Positions 18,569-27,758 of a DNA stretch of 64,000 nt are shown here, one piece after another. The position numbers and the translations under genes were made by a program. The DNA comes from Enterobacteriaceae bacterium 89 (GTDB lineage Bacteria > Pseudomonadota > Gammaproteobacteria > Enterobacterales > Enterobacteriaceae), in the NCBI GenBank assembly GCA_014156375.1, contig RQJH01000005.1, positions 124,001 through 188,000 of the forward strand. Direction: 5' to 3'. Each line of letters starts with the position of its first letter. Position 1 is the first letter of the stretch. The notes under the pieces are model-generated. The model worked only from the letters and a program-made list of their open reading frames with translations, was not told the DNA's origin and did no database searches.

Positions 18569-18999
18569 ATCCCTTCCTCAACGGCCTTTTCTTCTTTACA
18601 GCGTCCCAGCTCATCGACAAGGCTGGTCAGGCCGCGATGCCCGCACTCCAGCGCCTGCACGCGGAAAGCCTCGCTGCTGAGACCATCACGATCCAGCACC
18701 ATCTCCAGCAGAAGCTGTAGGTTCGTTCCGGTGATCACTTCCCGTCCGGGCTGCTGCATAGCCAGCGTAGAGGCGACGCGGAACGGCGTGCCGCCGAGCA
18801 GATCGGTCAGAAAAATAATGTCGTATTGCGGATCAAGCTGGCTAATCGCCTGTTCCATTTGCGAGGTCAGCAGCGCGGTGCTCGATGTCTCCGGAAAATC
18901 AATCGCGACAAACTGGGGCTGATCGCCCAGGATCTGCTTCATCGCCCGTTCCAGACCGCTGGCAAAGCCGCCGTGGCCGCTCAGAATAATGCCTAACAT
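18565..18999 (-). CDS. agaF: GalNAc/galactosamine PTS component EIIA (AgaF)
   Basis: 144 aa mannose-type EIIA. The phosphoryl-accepting histidine is His9 in MLGIILSGHGGFASG, and FLTDLLGGTPFRVAS is the usual second signature. Cytoplasmic; it passes phosphate from HPr to AgaV, and probably also to AgaB because it is the only mannose-family EIIA in the cluster. It lies between agaE (15 bp) and agaA (4 bp overlap). Confidence 0.95.
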   Translation of the reverse strand: MLGIILSGHGGFASGLERAMKQILGDQPQFVAIDFPETSSTALLTSQMEQAISQLDPQYDIIFLTDLLGGTPFRVASTLAMQQPGREVITGTNLQLLLEMVLDRDGLSSEAFRVQALECGHRGLTSLVDELGRCKEEKAVEEGI

Positions 19000-19014
19000 G
19001 AAATATCCTCGTGT

Positions 19015-19893
19015 TTACAGGAAGTGGGCAAATTTACCGACGATGCCCAGCACGACGGTCAGCGCAATCAGACGCAGTGGGCTCCAGCCCCGGCGGACCA
19101 GCCAGTACATGCTCAGGGTGTAGACCAACGGCAGGAAGGCTGGCATCAGCTTGTCAATCACGTCAGCCTGCAGCTTGACGACCGCATCCCCGGCTTTGAT
19201 TTCCAGCGTGGTGTTCAGGCGGACATAAGTGGCAACCAGCGCGCCGATCACTGTCATCCCGACAATCGATGCGGCATGTCCGACCTTTTTGGTGTTGGCT
19301 TTAATCAGCGGAATGGCGGCGACACCCATCCGGTAAGCATAGTGCGCCAGCCCGAAACGCAGACCGAGATGCACCACGTTGAACAACAGCAGGAACACCA
19401 CCGCGCCAAGAATTGAGCCCTGTAGCGCCAGGCTGGCACCAATCCCGCCGCAGATTGGCAGCAGGGTGAGCCAGAACATCGCATCACCGATGCCGCCCAG
19501 CGGCGCACCAACGGCAATTTTGGTGCTCTGAATGCTGTTAACGTCCTGCTTCGAGCGCTCCATCGCCAGAATGATGCCAATCACGAAGGTCACCAGGAAT
19601 GGATGGGTGTTGAAAAAGCCCATATGTCCTTTCATGGCGCGAGCGAGATCGCGTTTATTGGTGTGAATTTTCTTCAGCGCGGGCAGCAGTCCATACAGCC
19701 AGCCGGAAGCCTGCATACGCTCGTAGTTGAAGGAAGCCTGTAACAGCATGGAACGCCAGGCCACGCGGTTGATATCTTTTTTCGTCAGCTCCGCGCCGAG
19801 CTTTTGGTCTTCATAAATGTTTTCATTCACGCCGCTCAGCAGCGACGTCTCTTCGCTGTTTGCAGCGGGCAGAGTGGTCTGGTCAGATGCCAT
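19015..19893 (-). CDS. agaE: GalNAc PTS component EIID (AgaE)
   Basis: 292 aa mannose-type EIID for N-acetylgalactosamine, a gene missing from E. coli K-12. Conserved core LTKKDINRVAWRSMLLQASFNYERMQ and VGAPLGGIGDAMFWLTLLPI; a hydrophobic C-terminal helix follows. The ATG at 19893 is preceded by AGAGGA and gives the usual length; a TTG two codons earlier is less likely. It overlaps agaW by 11 bp. Confidence 0.94.
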   Translation of the reverse strand: MASDQTTLPAANSEETSLLSGVNENIYEDQKLGAELTKKDINRVAWRSMLLQASFNYERMQASGWLYGLLPALKKIHTNKRDLARAMKGHMGFFNTHPFLVTFVIGIILAMERSKQDVNSIQSTKIAVGAPLGGIGDAMFWLTLLPICGGIGASLALQGSILGAVVFLLLFNVVHLGLRFGLAHYAYRMGVAAIPLIKANTKKVGHAASIVGMTVIGALVATYVRLNTTLEIKAGDAVVKLQADVIDKLMPAFLPLVYTLSMYWLVRRGWSPLRLIALTVVLGIVGKFAHFL

Positions 19894-20662
19894 CTTCAAA
19901 TTCCTCTTTCGGTGACTGAGGGGCTTTCGCTTCCGGGTCTTTACGCATCAGGTCAATCAGCGCCATCGCCAGCGCGGCGGCGGCAATCGCCAGCACCGGC
20001 AGTTTCAGCCAGGCCGCGGCGACAAAGCCGACGATGAAATAAGGGATGTAGACATTCTTCATCATGATTTTCAGCAGCACGGCGAAACCGATAGCTGGCA
20101 TGATGCCGCCAGCGACGCCGAGGCCGTCAATCAGACGCGCAGGCAGGACGTCGATTGCCGTTTTGGCGTGCTCCGCGCCGAAGTAAATTGGCAGGAAAGC
20201 GCAGAGGAAGTAGAAAACGCCTAACGCCAGCAGCGCCAGATAGTTCACGCGCTCGATGCCGCGAGTGTCGGCGTTCGCCGCCATGCGATCGCAGCGGGAC
20301 ATCACTCCGGACATCACCGAGAACAGGAAAGTGATCCCCATCTGTACTGCCACTGCGAAAGGTACCGCAACGCCGACCGCCACTTCCGGCTTCACGCCCG
20401 TGGAGATAGCAAAGGCCGTGCCGACAATGGTACCGATGATTACGTTCGGCGGCTGTGCGCCCGCCAGAGGTGCCAGACCCATCCACACCAGTTCCAGCGT
20501 CCCGCCGGTGAGGATCCCGGTATGCAAATCACCGAGGATCAGGCCGACCAGCGGCCCCAGCACCACCGGACGGTGCATGTGGGTTAACCCGTTGAACATA
20601 TCCAGGCCAGCAATAAAGGCGAGTATGCCTAATGCGAAAGCCTGTAGCAGACTGATTTCCAT
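19883..20662 (-). CDS. agaW: GalNAc PTS component EIIC (AgaW)
   Basis: 259 aa polytopic EIIC; K-12 has only a truncated copy. It shows GGTLELVWMGLAPLAGAQPPN, the EIIC loop signature, and a hydrophilic end KEEFEDGI. ATG 20662 follows a GAGGGA site; an in-frame upstream ATG adds 18 unrelated residues. With AgaE it forms the GalNAc channel. Confidence 0.94.
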   Translation of the reverse strand: MEISLLQAFALGILAFIAGLDMFNGLTHMHRPVVLGPLVGLILGDLHTGILTGGTLELVWMGLAPLAGAQPPNVIIGTIVGTAFAISTGVKPEVAVGVAVPFAVAVQMGITFLFSVMSGVMSRCDRMAANADTRGIERVNYLALLALGVFYFLCAFLPIYFGAEHAKTAIDVLPARLIDGLGVAGGIMPAIGFAVLLKIMMKNVYIPYFIVGFVAAAWLKLPVLAIAAAALAMALIDLMRKDPEAKAPQSPKEEFEDGI

Positions 20663-20672
20663 TGTGAATCCC

Positions 20673-21146
20673 TCAGAGAAGTTTATAGAGATCCAAAGCC
20701 GGTTCCGTTGGCACACCCTGCACGAAGCAGGCGACGCCTGCCGATTTCAGGCCCTGAAAAGCCGAGATGTCCTGAGCATCGACGGAAACCGTTTTGGCAA
20801 TCTGTTGCTTACCGTTGGCAAAGTGCATGTTGCCCACGTTAATTCGATCCACCGGTACGCCGCCCTCAACCAGGCGGAGGAAGTCCGCAGGAGAGCGGCA
20901 AACCAGCAGGATTTTTTGCCGGTCGGCGGCGCGGTGGATGTTGTCGATCACCTTTTGGATCGTCCAGAAGCGCACGGCGATACCTTCCGCCAGCACCATC
21001 TCCATCAGGTTTTGCTGCACCGTATCTTCGGCAACCTCATCATTGGCAACCAGCACCAGGTTGGCCCCGGCAAAACCGACCCACTGCACCCCGACCTGAC
21101 CGTGGATCAGGCGTTCATCAATGCGGCTAAGTACGATATTTGGCAT
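20673..21146 (-). CDS. agaV: GalNAc PTS component EIIB (AgaV)
   Basis: 157 aa mannose-type EIIB. The phosphorylation-site region SRIDERLIHGQVGVQW contains the active His, and INVGNMHFANGKQQIAKTVSVD matches E. coli AgaV. It receives phosphate from AgaF and phosphorylates GalNAc on entry. It sits 14 bp after kbaZ in the first aga transcript. Confidence 0.95.
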   Translation of the reverse strand: MPNIVLSRIDERLIHGQVGVQWVGFAGANLVLVANDEVAEDTVQQNLMEMVLAEGIAVRFWTIQKVIDNIHRAADRQKILLVCRSPADFLRLVEGGVPVDRINVGNMHFANGKQQIAKTVSVDAQDISAFQGLKSAGVACFVQGVPTEPALDLYKLL

Positions 21147-21160
21147 AGTTCTTTTCCTTA

Positions 21161-22438
21161 TTAGCAGGTGCAGGCTGCGTGGTACTGGCGCAGCACGTCC
21201 TGGATATGATCGATGATCAGCGCCTGCGGCGTGGCAGCAAGCTTGCCTGCGCGAACTGACGGATACTGCAACGGCAGATACTGGCTGATCAGCGGCAGGG
21301 GAATTGGAGTATCGGCGAGGTGACGAACCAGGCGGGCAAAAGCCTCATCGATTTGCGCGTCTGGCCAGTAATAGCGCACCCGGTCGGAGTAGCTATAGCC
21401 GCGCGCAAGACGGCGGGCATTGCTGTCGCCGTGATAATGGCTCTGCCAGTATTCCGGCTTATCCAGCATCACATCGTCCAGCACCTGGCGCAGGCCGGAA
21501 CAGGCTTTCGCCGCCAGCAGCTCTTCCTCAATGGCAGCCAGCGAGAACAGGGCTTCCCGCAGGGCAAAGGTGAGCGCTGGGCCGACTTTCAGGATCGCAA
21601 AGTGGTCGACAACCAGCTGGCGCAGGGATTGCGTAGTCTGATAATCGGTGGAGTGGGCCTCAAAGATCAGAGTGTCGTAATCTTCCACCATTTTGCTCAG
21701 TGTCACGGCTTTTTCTGGTCGATAGTCGATGACGTGGGTATGGTCGAACTCCACGCCGGGCTGCACCACCAGGCCGATAATCCTTGGCCACAGTGCACTC
21801 AGGCCTTCCGCTTCGAAAGCCTGATAATGCGCCCGCAGGGTGGCCTGCGCGGCTTCAGGCGTTGTGACTGCCAGTTCGCTCAGCGTTTCATGCGCTCCGC
21901 CCGGAACCGGCACTTCGGTGCCAATGACATACACCAGATCGGAATCACCAAAGTGGGCCACGCAGGTCTCTTCCGCTATTTTGGCCAGCCGCGCGGCGCG
22001 GGCGGCCACGATGGCGTCCGTCAGCGGAACAGGATCGTCAGCGCAGGACATACTGCAGTCGAGGTGGATCTTTTTGAATCCGGCGGCAACATAGCTTCTG
22101 ATCAGGTCGTCAGCGTTGTTCATTGCCTGATCGGAGGGTAAAGACTGCCAGCGGTTTGGCCCCAGATGGTCTCCGCCAAGGATCAGATCCTCGCGTGGAA
22201 AGTTCAGGCGTTCTGCCATCTGGCAGACAAAACCGTGAAAATCGGCGGGGGTCATGCCGGTATAGCCACCAAACTGATCGACCTGATTGGACGTGGCCTC
22301 GATCAGTAAGCAACTCTGCTGCTGGTGGGCAAAACGGATGGCGGCTTCCAGTACCAGAGGATGCGCTGAGCAGACGGCGTAGATCCCGACGGGTATGCCT
22401 TGTTTATGTCGCGCAACCATTTCTGTTAGATGTTTCAC
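21161..22438 (-). CDS. kbaZ: Tagatose-1,6-bisphosphate aldolase subunit KbaZ
   Basis: 425 aa, close to the 426 aa of E. coli KbaZ. It is the non-catalytic, chaperone-like partner required for full activity and stability of KbaY. Conserved: [56 protein letters not shown] and [18 protein letters not shown] prefer the GTG at 22438 ([11 protein letters not shown]), which follows GGAGAGG. Two upstream in-frame ATGs (22465, 22489) have weaker sites and lie in or near the operator. Confidence 0.92.
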   Translation of the reverse strand: MKHLTEMVARHKQGIPVGIYAVCSAHPLVLEAAIRFAHQQQSCLLIEATSNQVDQFGGYTGMTPADFHGFVCQMAERLNFPREDLILGGDHLGPNRWQSLPSDQAMNNADDLIRSYVAAGFKKIHLDCSMSCADDPVPLTDAIVAARAARLAKIAEETCVAHFGDSDLVYVIGTEVPVPGGAHETLSELAVTTPEAAQATLRAHYQAFEAEGLSALWPRIIGLVVQPGVEFDHTHVIDYRPEKAVTLSKMVEDYDTLIFEAHSTDYQTTQSLRQLVVDHFAILKVGPALTFALREALFSLAAIEEELLAAKACSGLRQVLDDVMLDKPEYWQSHYHGDSNARRLARGYSYSDRVRYYWPDAQIDEAFARLVRHLADTPIPLPLISQYLPLQYPSVRAGKLAATPQALIIDHIQDVLRQYHAACTC

Positions 22439-22469
22439 TTTCCTCTCCAATGCCTGGTTATTCATCAGT

Positions 22470-22671
22470 GTTCTTTCGTTTTGTTTCATTTAATCCTGCA
22501 TTAGTGCAGCGTAAAAATAAAACGAAAGATAATAGTTTTCCGATCTGTTTCACAAAAGAAACATAATGAAAGGTGTCAGCAAAAGACAATCGTCTCCTGA
22601 AGCCGGGTTCAGGACTTGCATTCCCGCAAAAGAAAGGTGTTAATAGAGCAATCGAAATGAAATGAAAGAAA
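22470..22671. promoter_or_regulatory. AgaR operator cluster in the kbaZ-agaR divergent region
   Basis: Three matches to the AgaR consensus: 22470-22493 (core TTTCGTTTTGTTTCATTT, plus orientation), 22552-22575 (ACAAAAGAAACATAATGAAA then GGTG, reverse orientation, about 22 of 24 positions) and 22648-22671 (core GAAATGAAATGAAAG, reverse). A weaker one starts near 22511. This layout supports AgaR repression of both kbaZ and its own gene. Promoter boxes were not assigned. Confidence 0.72.
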
Positions 22672-22688
22672 CGAACTAAGGATCTGTT

Positions 22689-23498
22689 ATGAGTAGCGGT
22701 GAAATGTCCGCAGATAAGCGTGTTTCCGGTACCAGTGAAAGGCGGGAACAGATTATCCAGCGGTTGCGGCAGCAGGGAAGCGTGCAGGTCAACGATCTGT
22801 CTGCTCATTTTGGCGTTTCAACGGTGACCATCCGCAACGATTTGGCGTTTCTCGAAAAGCAGGGCATTGCGGTCCGTGCTTACGGCGGCGCGCTGATCTG
22901 CGACGGTAACACGCCAGCGACGGAGCCTTCCGTTGAGACCAAAAGCTCGCTTAATACTTCACTGAAACGTGAGATTGCCAGCGTGGCGGCAGGGATGATT
23001 AAACCGGGGCATCGGGTGATCCTCGACTCCGGTACCACGACCTTCGAAGTGGCCCGCATGATGCGCGAGCATCATGACGTTATCGTGATGACCAACGGCA
23101 TGAACGTGGCAAATGCGCTGCTGGATGCAGAAGGCGTGGAGCTGTTAATGACGGGAGGGCACCTGCGTCGCCAGTCGCAATCTTTTTACGGCGACCAGGC
23201 AGAGCAATCCTTGCAGAATTACCACTTTGACATGCTGTTTCTCGGTGTCGATGCCATTGATACCGAACGCGGTGTCAGCACGCACAATGAAGATGAAGCG
23301 CGTCTGAACCGCCGGATGTGCGAAGTGGCGGAGCGCATTATCGTGGTAACGGATTCCACGAAATTTAACCGCTCAAGCCTGCATAAAATCATCGATACAC
23401 CACGCATCGACATGGTGATCACCGATGAAGGGATCCCGGCTGACAGCCTGCGCGAGCTTCAGCGCCTGAGCATCGACGTTATCCTGGTTAAAGAGTAA
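22689..23498 (+). CDS. agaR: DeoR-family repressor AgaR of the aga regulon
   Basis: 269 aa, as in E. coli. The N-terminal DeoR helix-turn-helix ([20 protein letters not shown] then [19 protein letters not shown], about residues 18-58) is followed by a sugar-phosphate-sensing domain with [11 protein letters not shown] and the conserved LFLGVDAID and [12 protein letters not shown]. The family loses DNA binding on sensing a phosphosugar. AAGGA precedes the ATG. Divergent from kbaZ, with operators in the shared region. Confidence 0.95.
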   Translation: MSSGEMSADKRVSGTSERREQIIQRLRQQGSVQVNDLSAHFGVSTVTIRNDLAFLEKQGIAVRAYGGALICDGNTPATEPSVETKSSLNTSLKREIASVAAGMIKPGHRVILDSGTTTFEVARMMREHHDVIVMTNGMNVANALLDAEGVELLMTGGHLRRQSQSFYGDQAEQSLQNYHFDMLFLGVDAIDTERGVSTHNEDEARLNRRMCEVAERIIVVTDSTKFNRSSLHKIIDTPRIDMVITDEGIPADSLRELQRLSIDVILVKE

Positions 23499-23537
23499 GC
23501 CAGAGTAAGGCTGTGGCGGAGCCCGCGATGGTGAAGG

Positions 23538-23566
23538 GTGACATTCGCTGGCAAACCCTCTATACT
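23538..23566 (+). promoter_or_regulatory. rnpB promoter
   Basis: GTGACA (23538-23543) and TATACT (23561-23566) with a 17 bp spacer, placing initiation at the G that begins mature RNase P RNA, seven bases after the -10 box. Confidence 0.7.
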
Positions 23567-23573
23567 TCGCGCC

Positions 23574-23950
<377 letters not shown>

Positions 23951-23955
23951 TACAG

Positions 23956-23980
23956 AAAACCCCGCCTCGGCGGGGTTTTT
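23956..23980 (+). terminator. rnpB terminator 1
   Basis: CCCCGCC-TC-GGCGGGG hairpin (23960-23975) then TTTTT, immediately after the mature rnpB end. Confidence 0.92.
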
Positions 23981-24067
23981 GCTTTCTAAGCGACTAAAAG
24001 ATGAATGACTGTCCACGACGCCATACCCAAAAGAAAGCGGCTTATCGGTCAGCTTCAACTTCTATAG

Positions 24068-24092
24068 AAAACCCCGCCTCGGCGGGGTTTTT
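24068..24092 (+). terminator. rnpB repeat terminator 2
   Basis: Same CCCCGCCTCGGCGGGG hairpin and T-run as terminator 1, in the second tandem unit. Confidence 0.88.
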
Positions 24093-24179
24093 GCTTATTG
24101 AGCAACTCAAAGATGAATGACTGTCCACGACGCTATACCCAAACGAAAGCGGCTTATCGGTCAGCTTCAACTTCTATAG

Positions 24180-24204
24180 AAAACCCCGCCTCGGCGGGGT
24201 TTTT
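24180..24204 (+). terminator. rnpB repeat terminator 3
   Basis: Same hairpin and T-run, third tandem unit. Confidence 0.88.
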
Positions 24205-24292
24205 GCTTTCTAAGCGACTAAAAGATGAATGACTGTCCACGACGCTATACCCAAACGAAAGCGGCTTATCGGTCAGCTTCAACTTCTTATAG

Positions 24293-24317
24293 AAAACCCC
24301 GCTTCGGCGGGGTTTTT
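24293..24317 (+). terminator. rnpB repeat terminator 4
   Basis: Fourth unit; the loop side reads CTTCGG instead of CCTCGG, so the stem carries a C-to-T change, with T-run kept. Confidence 0.87.
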
Positions 24318-24340
24318 GCTTTTCTGAACAGAGGCAAAAT

Positions 24341-24424
24341 GCCCGGTGGCGCTGCGCTTACCGGACCTACGGTACAGATGGTGAGCGGGTTTGTAGGCCC
24401 GGTAAGGCGAAGCCGCCACCGGGC
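24341..24424. repeat. REP/BIME element between rnpB repeats and hpaC
   Basis: Inverted pair GCCCGGTGGCGCTGCGCTTAC ... GTAAGGCGAAGCCGCCACCGGGC. The rest of the gap to hpaC (24426-24465) shows only a short CCTGATGA/TCATCAGG hairpin at 24451-24470 that overlaps the hpaC stop. Confidence 0.88.
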
Positions 24425-24465
24425 AATGGCAACGATGAAGAAGCCTCAATCCTGATGAAAGCTCA

Positions 24466-24978
24466 TCAGGCGATGGCTTCCATCTCCATCATCACCGGAT
24501 GGAAACGGCGCTTAAAGTAGATCAGACCGTGGCCGTCCTCGCTGAGGGTGATGTTTTTGATCTCCACCAGATAAACCAGATGGGTGCCGATACTCTGCAC
24601 CTGGCTGATTTCGCCTTCGAGATTGGCCAGCGCGCCTTTGAGCATCGGCTGCATCAGCGGACCCTGCTGCCAGCAGGAGAGGCTAAAACGGTCTTCCATA
24701 GCCATATCGGTCATCCCGGCGAAGTGGCGCGCCATCAGCTCCTGCTCGTGGTTCAGCACGTTGATACAAAGCTTGCCGTTGCCCTGAAACACCGGGTTCA
24801 TGGCGCTGTTGGCGTTGATGCAAACCATCACCGACGGGGGCGTGTCGGTGACCGAGCAAACCGCCGTGGCGGTGATCCCGCAGCGTCCGGCCTCACCGGC
24901 GGTGGTGACCACATTCACCGCGGCGGACAGGCTGGACATCGCATCACGAAAGCGCAGACGTTGTTCATCTGAGTGCAT
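24466..24978 (-). CDS. hpaC: 4-hydroxyphenylacetate 3-monooxygenase reductase HpaC
   Basis: 170 aa flavin:NAD(P)H reductase of the two-component monooxygenase; it supplies FADH2 to HpaB. Flavin-reductase-like split-barrel motifs: VVTTAGEAGRCGITATAVCSV (central T-A-T-A) and MVCINANSAMNPVFQGNGK, with EIKNITLSEDGHGLIYF near the end. 18 bp after hpaB, so co-expressed with it. Last gene of the hpa cluster. Confidence 0.95.
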   Translation of the reverse strand: MHSDEQRLRFRDAMSSLSAAVNVVTTAGEAGRCGITATAVCSVTDTPPSVMVCINANSAMNPVFQGNGKLCINVLNHEQELMARHFAGMTDMAMEDRFSLSCWQQGPLMQPMLKGALANLEGEISQVQSIGTHLVYLVEIKNITLSEDGHGLIYFKRRFHPVMMEMEAIA

Positions 24979-24996
24979 ATAACTCTCCCGCTGCTG

Positions 24997-26559
24997 TTAC
25001 TTCAGCAGCTTATCCAACAGGTTGATATCAGTGTTGTTGTGCAGGTGCGGCACGGTCCAGCCATGCTGGTCGTATTCGGACAGGCAGCGGTCGACCATCG
25101 CCATCATTTTGTCCATGTTGCCTGAGGTCTGTGCCTGGCGCAGGCATTGCAGGCGAATCTCATCCTGGCTGCCGGAATAGTTAATTTCGTACAGCTCGTG
25201 GCGGCCGCCGAACTCGCTGCCGATGGCGTCCCACATCAGCTTGAGGATCTTAATGCGTTCGACGTGGTCCATGCCGTTGGAGCCACGCACATATTTCGCC
25301 AGGTATTCGTTGATCTGCGGGTTATTCAGATCGCGGGCGCTGGACGGCAGATAGATCAGGCCGCTGGTGACGTTGCGCTCGATGATATTTTTGATCTTCG
25401 CGTAGGCCATCGGAGCCATCACGCGATAGGTTTGCAGAGCCGCGTGATCCGGCAGATAAGCGCCGTTGACCCACGGCGTCGCTTCGGAGCACATGGAGTC
25501 GCTCAGCGCCCAGAACATGTTGCGCCAGGCGACCACTTCGCCGAGATCTGCCTGCACGCCGCGGAACTCAGAGGTGCCGGTACATTCCAGCGATTTTTTC
25601 AGCAGGCCGGTGATGAAGTCGAGTTTCACTGCCAGGCGCACGCAGGCCTGCAGCGGATACATGCGGGCAAAACCGCCTTCCATCGTCCAGCGACGGCAGC
25701 GGTCGAAATCGCGGTAGATCAGCACGTTTTCCCACGGGATCAGCACTTTATCCATCACCAGGATCGCATCATTTTCATCGAAGCGGCTGGAGAGCGGGTA
25801 GTCGTAAGGCGATCCGGTCGCTCCGGCTACCATTTCATACGAGGCGCGGGAAATCAGCTTCACGCCCTCGGCGTCCATTGGCGCGACGAACATCAGCGCG
25901 AAATCCGGGTTTTCGCCCATCACCTGAGCGGAGCCGAAGCCAATCATGTTGTAGTGGGTCAGCGCTGAGTTGGTGGCGACCACTTTCGCGCCGCTGACAA
26001 TAATCCCGGCGTCGGTCTCTTTTTCCAGCTTGATATAGACGTCTTTCACTTCATCCGCTGGCTTGTGGCGGTCGATAGGCGGGTTGACGATGGCATGGTT
26101 GAAGTACAGGCCGGTTTCCTGAATGCGGCTGTACCAGTTGCGGGCGTTCTGCTCGAACTGACCGTAGAATGCAGGATTGGCGCCCAGCGCGCTGCCGAAT
26201 GCGGCTTTGTAATCCGGTGTACGGCCCATCCAGCCGTAGCTCAGGCGTGACCATTCGGCGATGGCGTCACGCTGCTGGCGCAGGTCATCGGCGCTTTTTG
26301 CCACGCGGAAGAACTTGTGGGTATAGCCGCCGCTGCCGGTATCGGTGTTCCAGCACAGGCTGTCCTGCAGCTCTGGTTTGTGCAGCGCATCGTACAGCTG
26401 TGCTACAGAGGCGGCCGCATTGCGGAACGCCGGATGAGTGGTGACATCCTTCACGCGCTCGCCGTAGATATAAATCTCACGCCCGTCCTGCAGGCTCTTC
26501 AGGTACTCTTCGCCGGTTAACGGACGCTTGGTATCGGCACGGAAATCTTCTGGTTTCAT
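24997..26559 (-). CDS. hpaB: 4-hydroxyphenylacetate 3-monooxygenase oxygenase HpaB
   Basis: 520 aa, family length. FADH2-dependent oxygenase that hydroxylates 4-hydroxyphenylacetate to 3,4-dihydroxyphenylacetate. Highly conserved throughout: DSLCWNTDTGSGGYTHKFFR, the substrate/flavin loop SRASYEMVAGATGSPYDYPL, and PWENVLIYRDFDRCR. The ATG at 26559 follows GAGGTG; a GTG two codons upstream is part of that site. Separated from hpaA by a 294 bp gap that should hold its promoter. Confidence 0.97.
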   Translation of the reverse strand: MKPEDFRADTKRPLTGEEYLKSLQDGREIYIYGERVKDVTTHPAFRNAAASVAQLYDALHKPELQDSLCWNTDTGSGGYTHKFFRVAKSADDLRQQRDAIAEWSRLSYGWMGRTPDYKAAFGSALGANPAFYGQFEQNARNWYSRIQETGLYFNHAIVNPPIDRHKPADEVKDVYIKLEKETDAGIIVSGAKVVATNSALTHYNMIGFGSAQVMGENPDFALMFVAPMDAEGVKLISRASYEMVAGATGSPYDYPLSSRFDENDAILVMDKVLIPWENVLIYRDFDRCRRWTMEGGFARMYPLQACVRLAVKLDFITGLLKKSLECTGTSEFRGVQADLGEVVAWRNMFWALSDSMCSEATPWVNGAYLPDHAALQTYRVMAPMAYAKIKNIIERNVTSGLIYLPSSARDLNNPQINEYLAKYVRGSNGMDHVERIKILKLMWDAIGSEFGGRHELYEINYSGSQDEIRLQCLRQAQTSGNMDKMMAMVDRCLSEYDQHGWTVPHLHNNTDINLLDKLLK

Positions 26560-26565
26560 GTTCAC

Positions 26566-26710
26566 CTCTTCACTCGTATTCGGAATGTAATTGTTAAATT
26601 TATGTTTTGTTTTTGTTTGTTAATTGAAGCGTGAGAGAGGCGTTACGTGAAGGGACGATTGGGTCAACGGCGGGTACTTTTCGGGCGGGGTTGAGATCTG
26701 TGAACGGGGT
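26566..26710 (-). promoter_or_regulatory. Probable hpaBC promoter region
   Basis: AT-rich stretch (26582-26626, TTGTTAAATTTATGTTTTG and similar) directly upstream of hpaB. HpaA is known to activate the hpaBC promoter in E. coli, so its binding site is expected here, but I could not assign boxes or an operator. Confidence 0.45.
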
Positions 26711-26851
26711 CCCCTCACCCCGGCCCTCTCCCCAAAGGGGCGAGGGGGAAAAGGCCGCACTGAGCAGTTCCCTCTCCTCAAAGGGGCGAGGGGGAAAAGA
26801 CCGCACGGAGCAGTTCCCTCTCCCCTCTGGGGAGAGGGTTAGGGTGAGGGG
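26711..26851. repeat. CCCTCTCCC-type palindromic repeat, compound copy
   Basis: Ends are perfect inverted repeats (CCCCTCACCC at 26711, GGGTGAGGGG at 26842). Inside are CCCTCTCC...GGGCGAGGG hairpins and a roughly 60 bp direct duplication sharing CCGCAC(T/G)GAGCAGTTCCCTC and AAAGGGGCGAGGGGGAAAA. It begins 2 bp after the hpaA stop. Related copies occur at 58318 and 63951. Confidence 0.82.
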
Positions 26852-26853
26852 AA

Positions 26854-27744
26854 TCAAGACACCGGTACTTTCCGCGCGCGATAAGCACTGGGGGAACACC
26901 CGACCAGACGGTTAAAAAAGCGGGCGAAGTAGGCCGGGTCTTTAAATCCCAGCTGCCAGGCTATGTCGCTAACCGCGCTGTCAGAAAACAGCAGTAGCCG
27001 CTTGGCTTCGCGCATTTGCCGGTCGAAAATCAGTCGTTTGGGCGAACGGTTCGCGAAGCGGCGGCAGATATCGGTCAGACGTGATTCGGTCAGGTGCAGC
27101 TCGCTGGCGTACTCCGGCACCGTCCGGTGCAGATGGTAGTGGCTGTCGATCGACTGGGTGAAGCGCTGGAACAGACGAAGCTCGCCACGCATACCGTTGG
27201 CAGCGTGGTCATCGAGCGTCGCATTACGCAGCAGCAGAGTGAACACTGCCTGGGCCAGCAGCAACAGCGTGTGCTCGCAGCCCGGCAGCTGTTCGGTCGA
27301 CTCCCGCTCGATAAGCTGCCAGTAGTGGGCCAGCGCCGCCAGCTCTTCTGGTTTATCCGCCATCGACAAACAAATGCCCGGCAGGCCAAACGTCTCCCGC
27401 GTGCCGGGGTAGAGCACCTCCAGTAGCGGCCAGATCAGGTCTTCACGCACCGTCAGCACATGACCGTCACTGTCCGATTCGGTAATAAACGCGTGCGGCA
27501 CTGAAGGCGGCGTGAGGACAAACAGCGGTGCCTGCACCGAATAACGGTGGTCGTCGAGCTGCAGCTCGATTTGCCCGGTATCGAGAAAGTGCATCTGAAA
27601 AAACTGGTCGTGGCGGTGTGCCTGCATATCGCGGCCAAAAAAATCCGCCATGCGCGCAAAGGACTGATAATGCACGTCTTCGGAACCCAGGCTTTCATCG
27701 TACTCTTTGCTGATATCGATGTTGGCAATCGGACTCTGACACAT
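26854..27744 (-). CDS. hpaA: AraC-family activator HpaA of hpaBC
   Basis: 296 aa. The N-terminal cupin-like sensing domain (HRHDQFFQMHFLDTGQIELQ) would bind the aromatic effector; the C-terminal double helix-turn-helix (about 190-290) includes LTESRLTDICRRFANRSPKR and IAWQLGFKDPAYFARFFNRL. In E. coli it responds to 4-hydroxyphenylacetate and activates hpaBC. The MCQSPIANID start has an AAGGAG site; an ATG 34 codons upstream lacks homology and overlaps hpaX. Confidence 0.95.
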   Translation of the reverse strand: MCQSPIANIDISKEYDESLGSEDVHYQSFARMADFFGRDMQAHRHDQFFQMHFLDTGQIELQLDDHRYSVQAPLFVLTPPSVPHAFITESDSDGHVLTVREDLIWPLLEVLYPGTRETFGLPGICLSMADKPEELAALAHYWQLIERESTEQLPGCEHTLLLLAQAVFTLLLRNATLDDHAANGMRGELRLFQRFTQSIDSHYHLHRTVPEYASELHLTESRLTDICRRFANRSPKRLIFDRQMREAKRLLLFSDSAVSDIAWQLGFKDPAYFARFFNRLVGCSPSAYRARKVPVS

Positions 27745-27758
27745 GGCGGCTCCTTCGG

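Noticed and set aside
22439-22489. Longer kbaZ starting at ATG 22465 or 22489
   Set aside because: Weaker ribosome-binding sites, overlap with or closeness to the AgaR operator, and no match to the family N-terminus; GTG 22438 fits better.
24451-24470. CCTGATGA/TCATCAGG hairpin as hpaC terminator
   Set aside because: It overlaps the hpaC stop codon and lacks a U-run on the minus strand; not strong enough to call.
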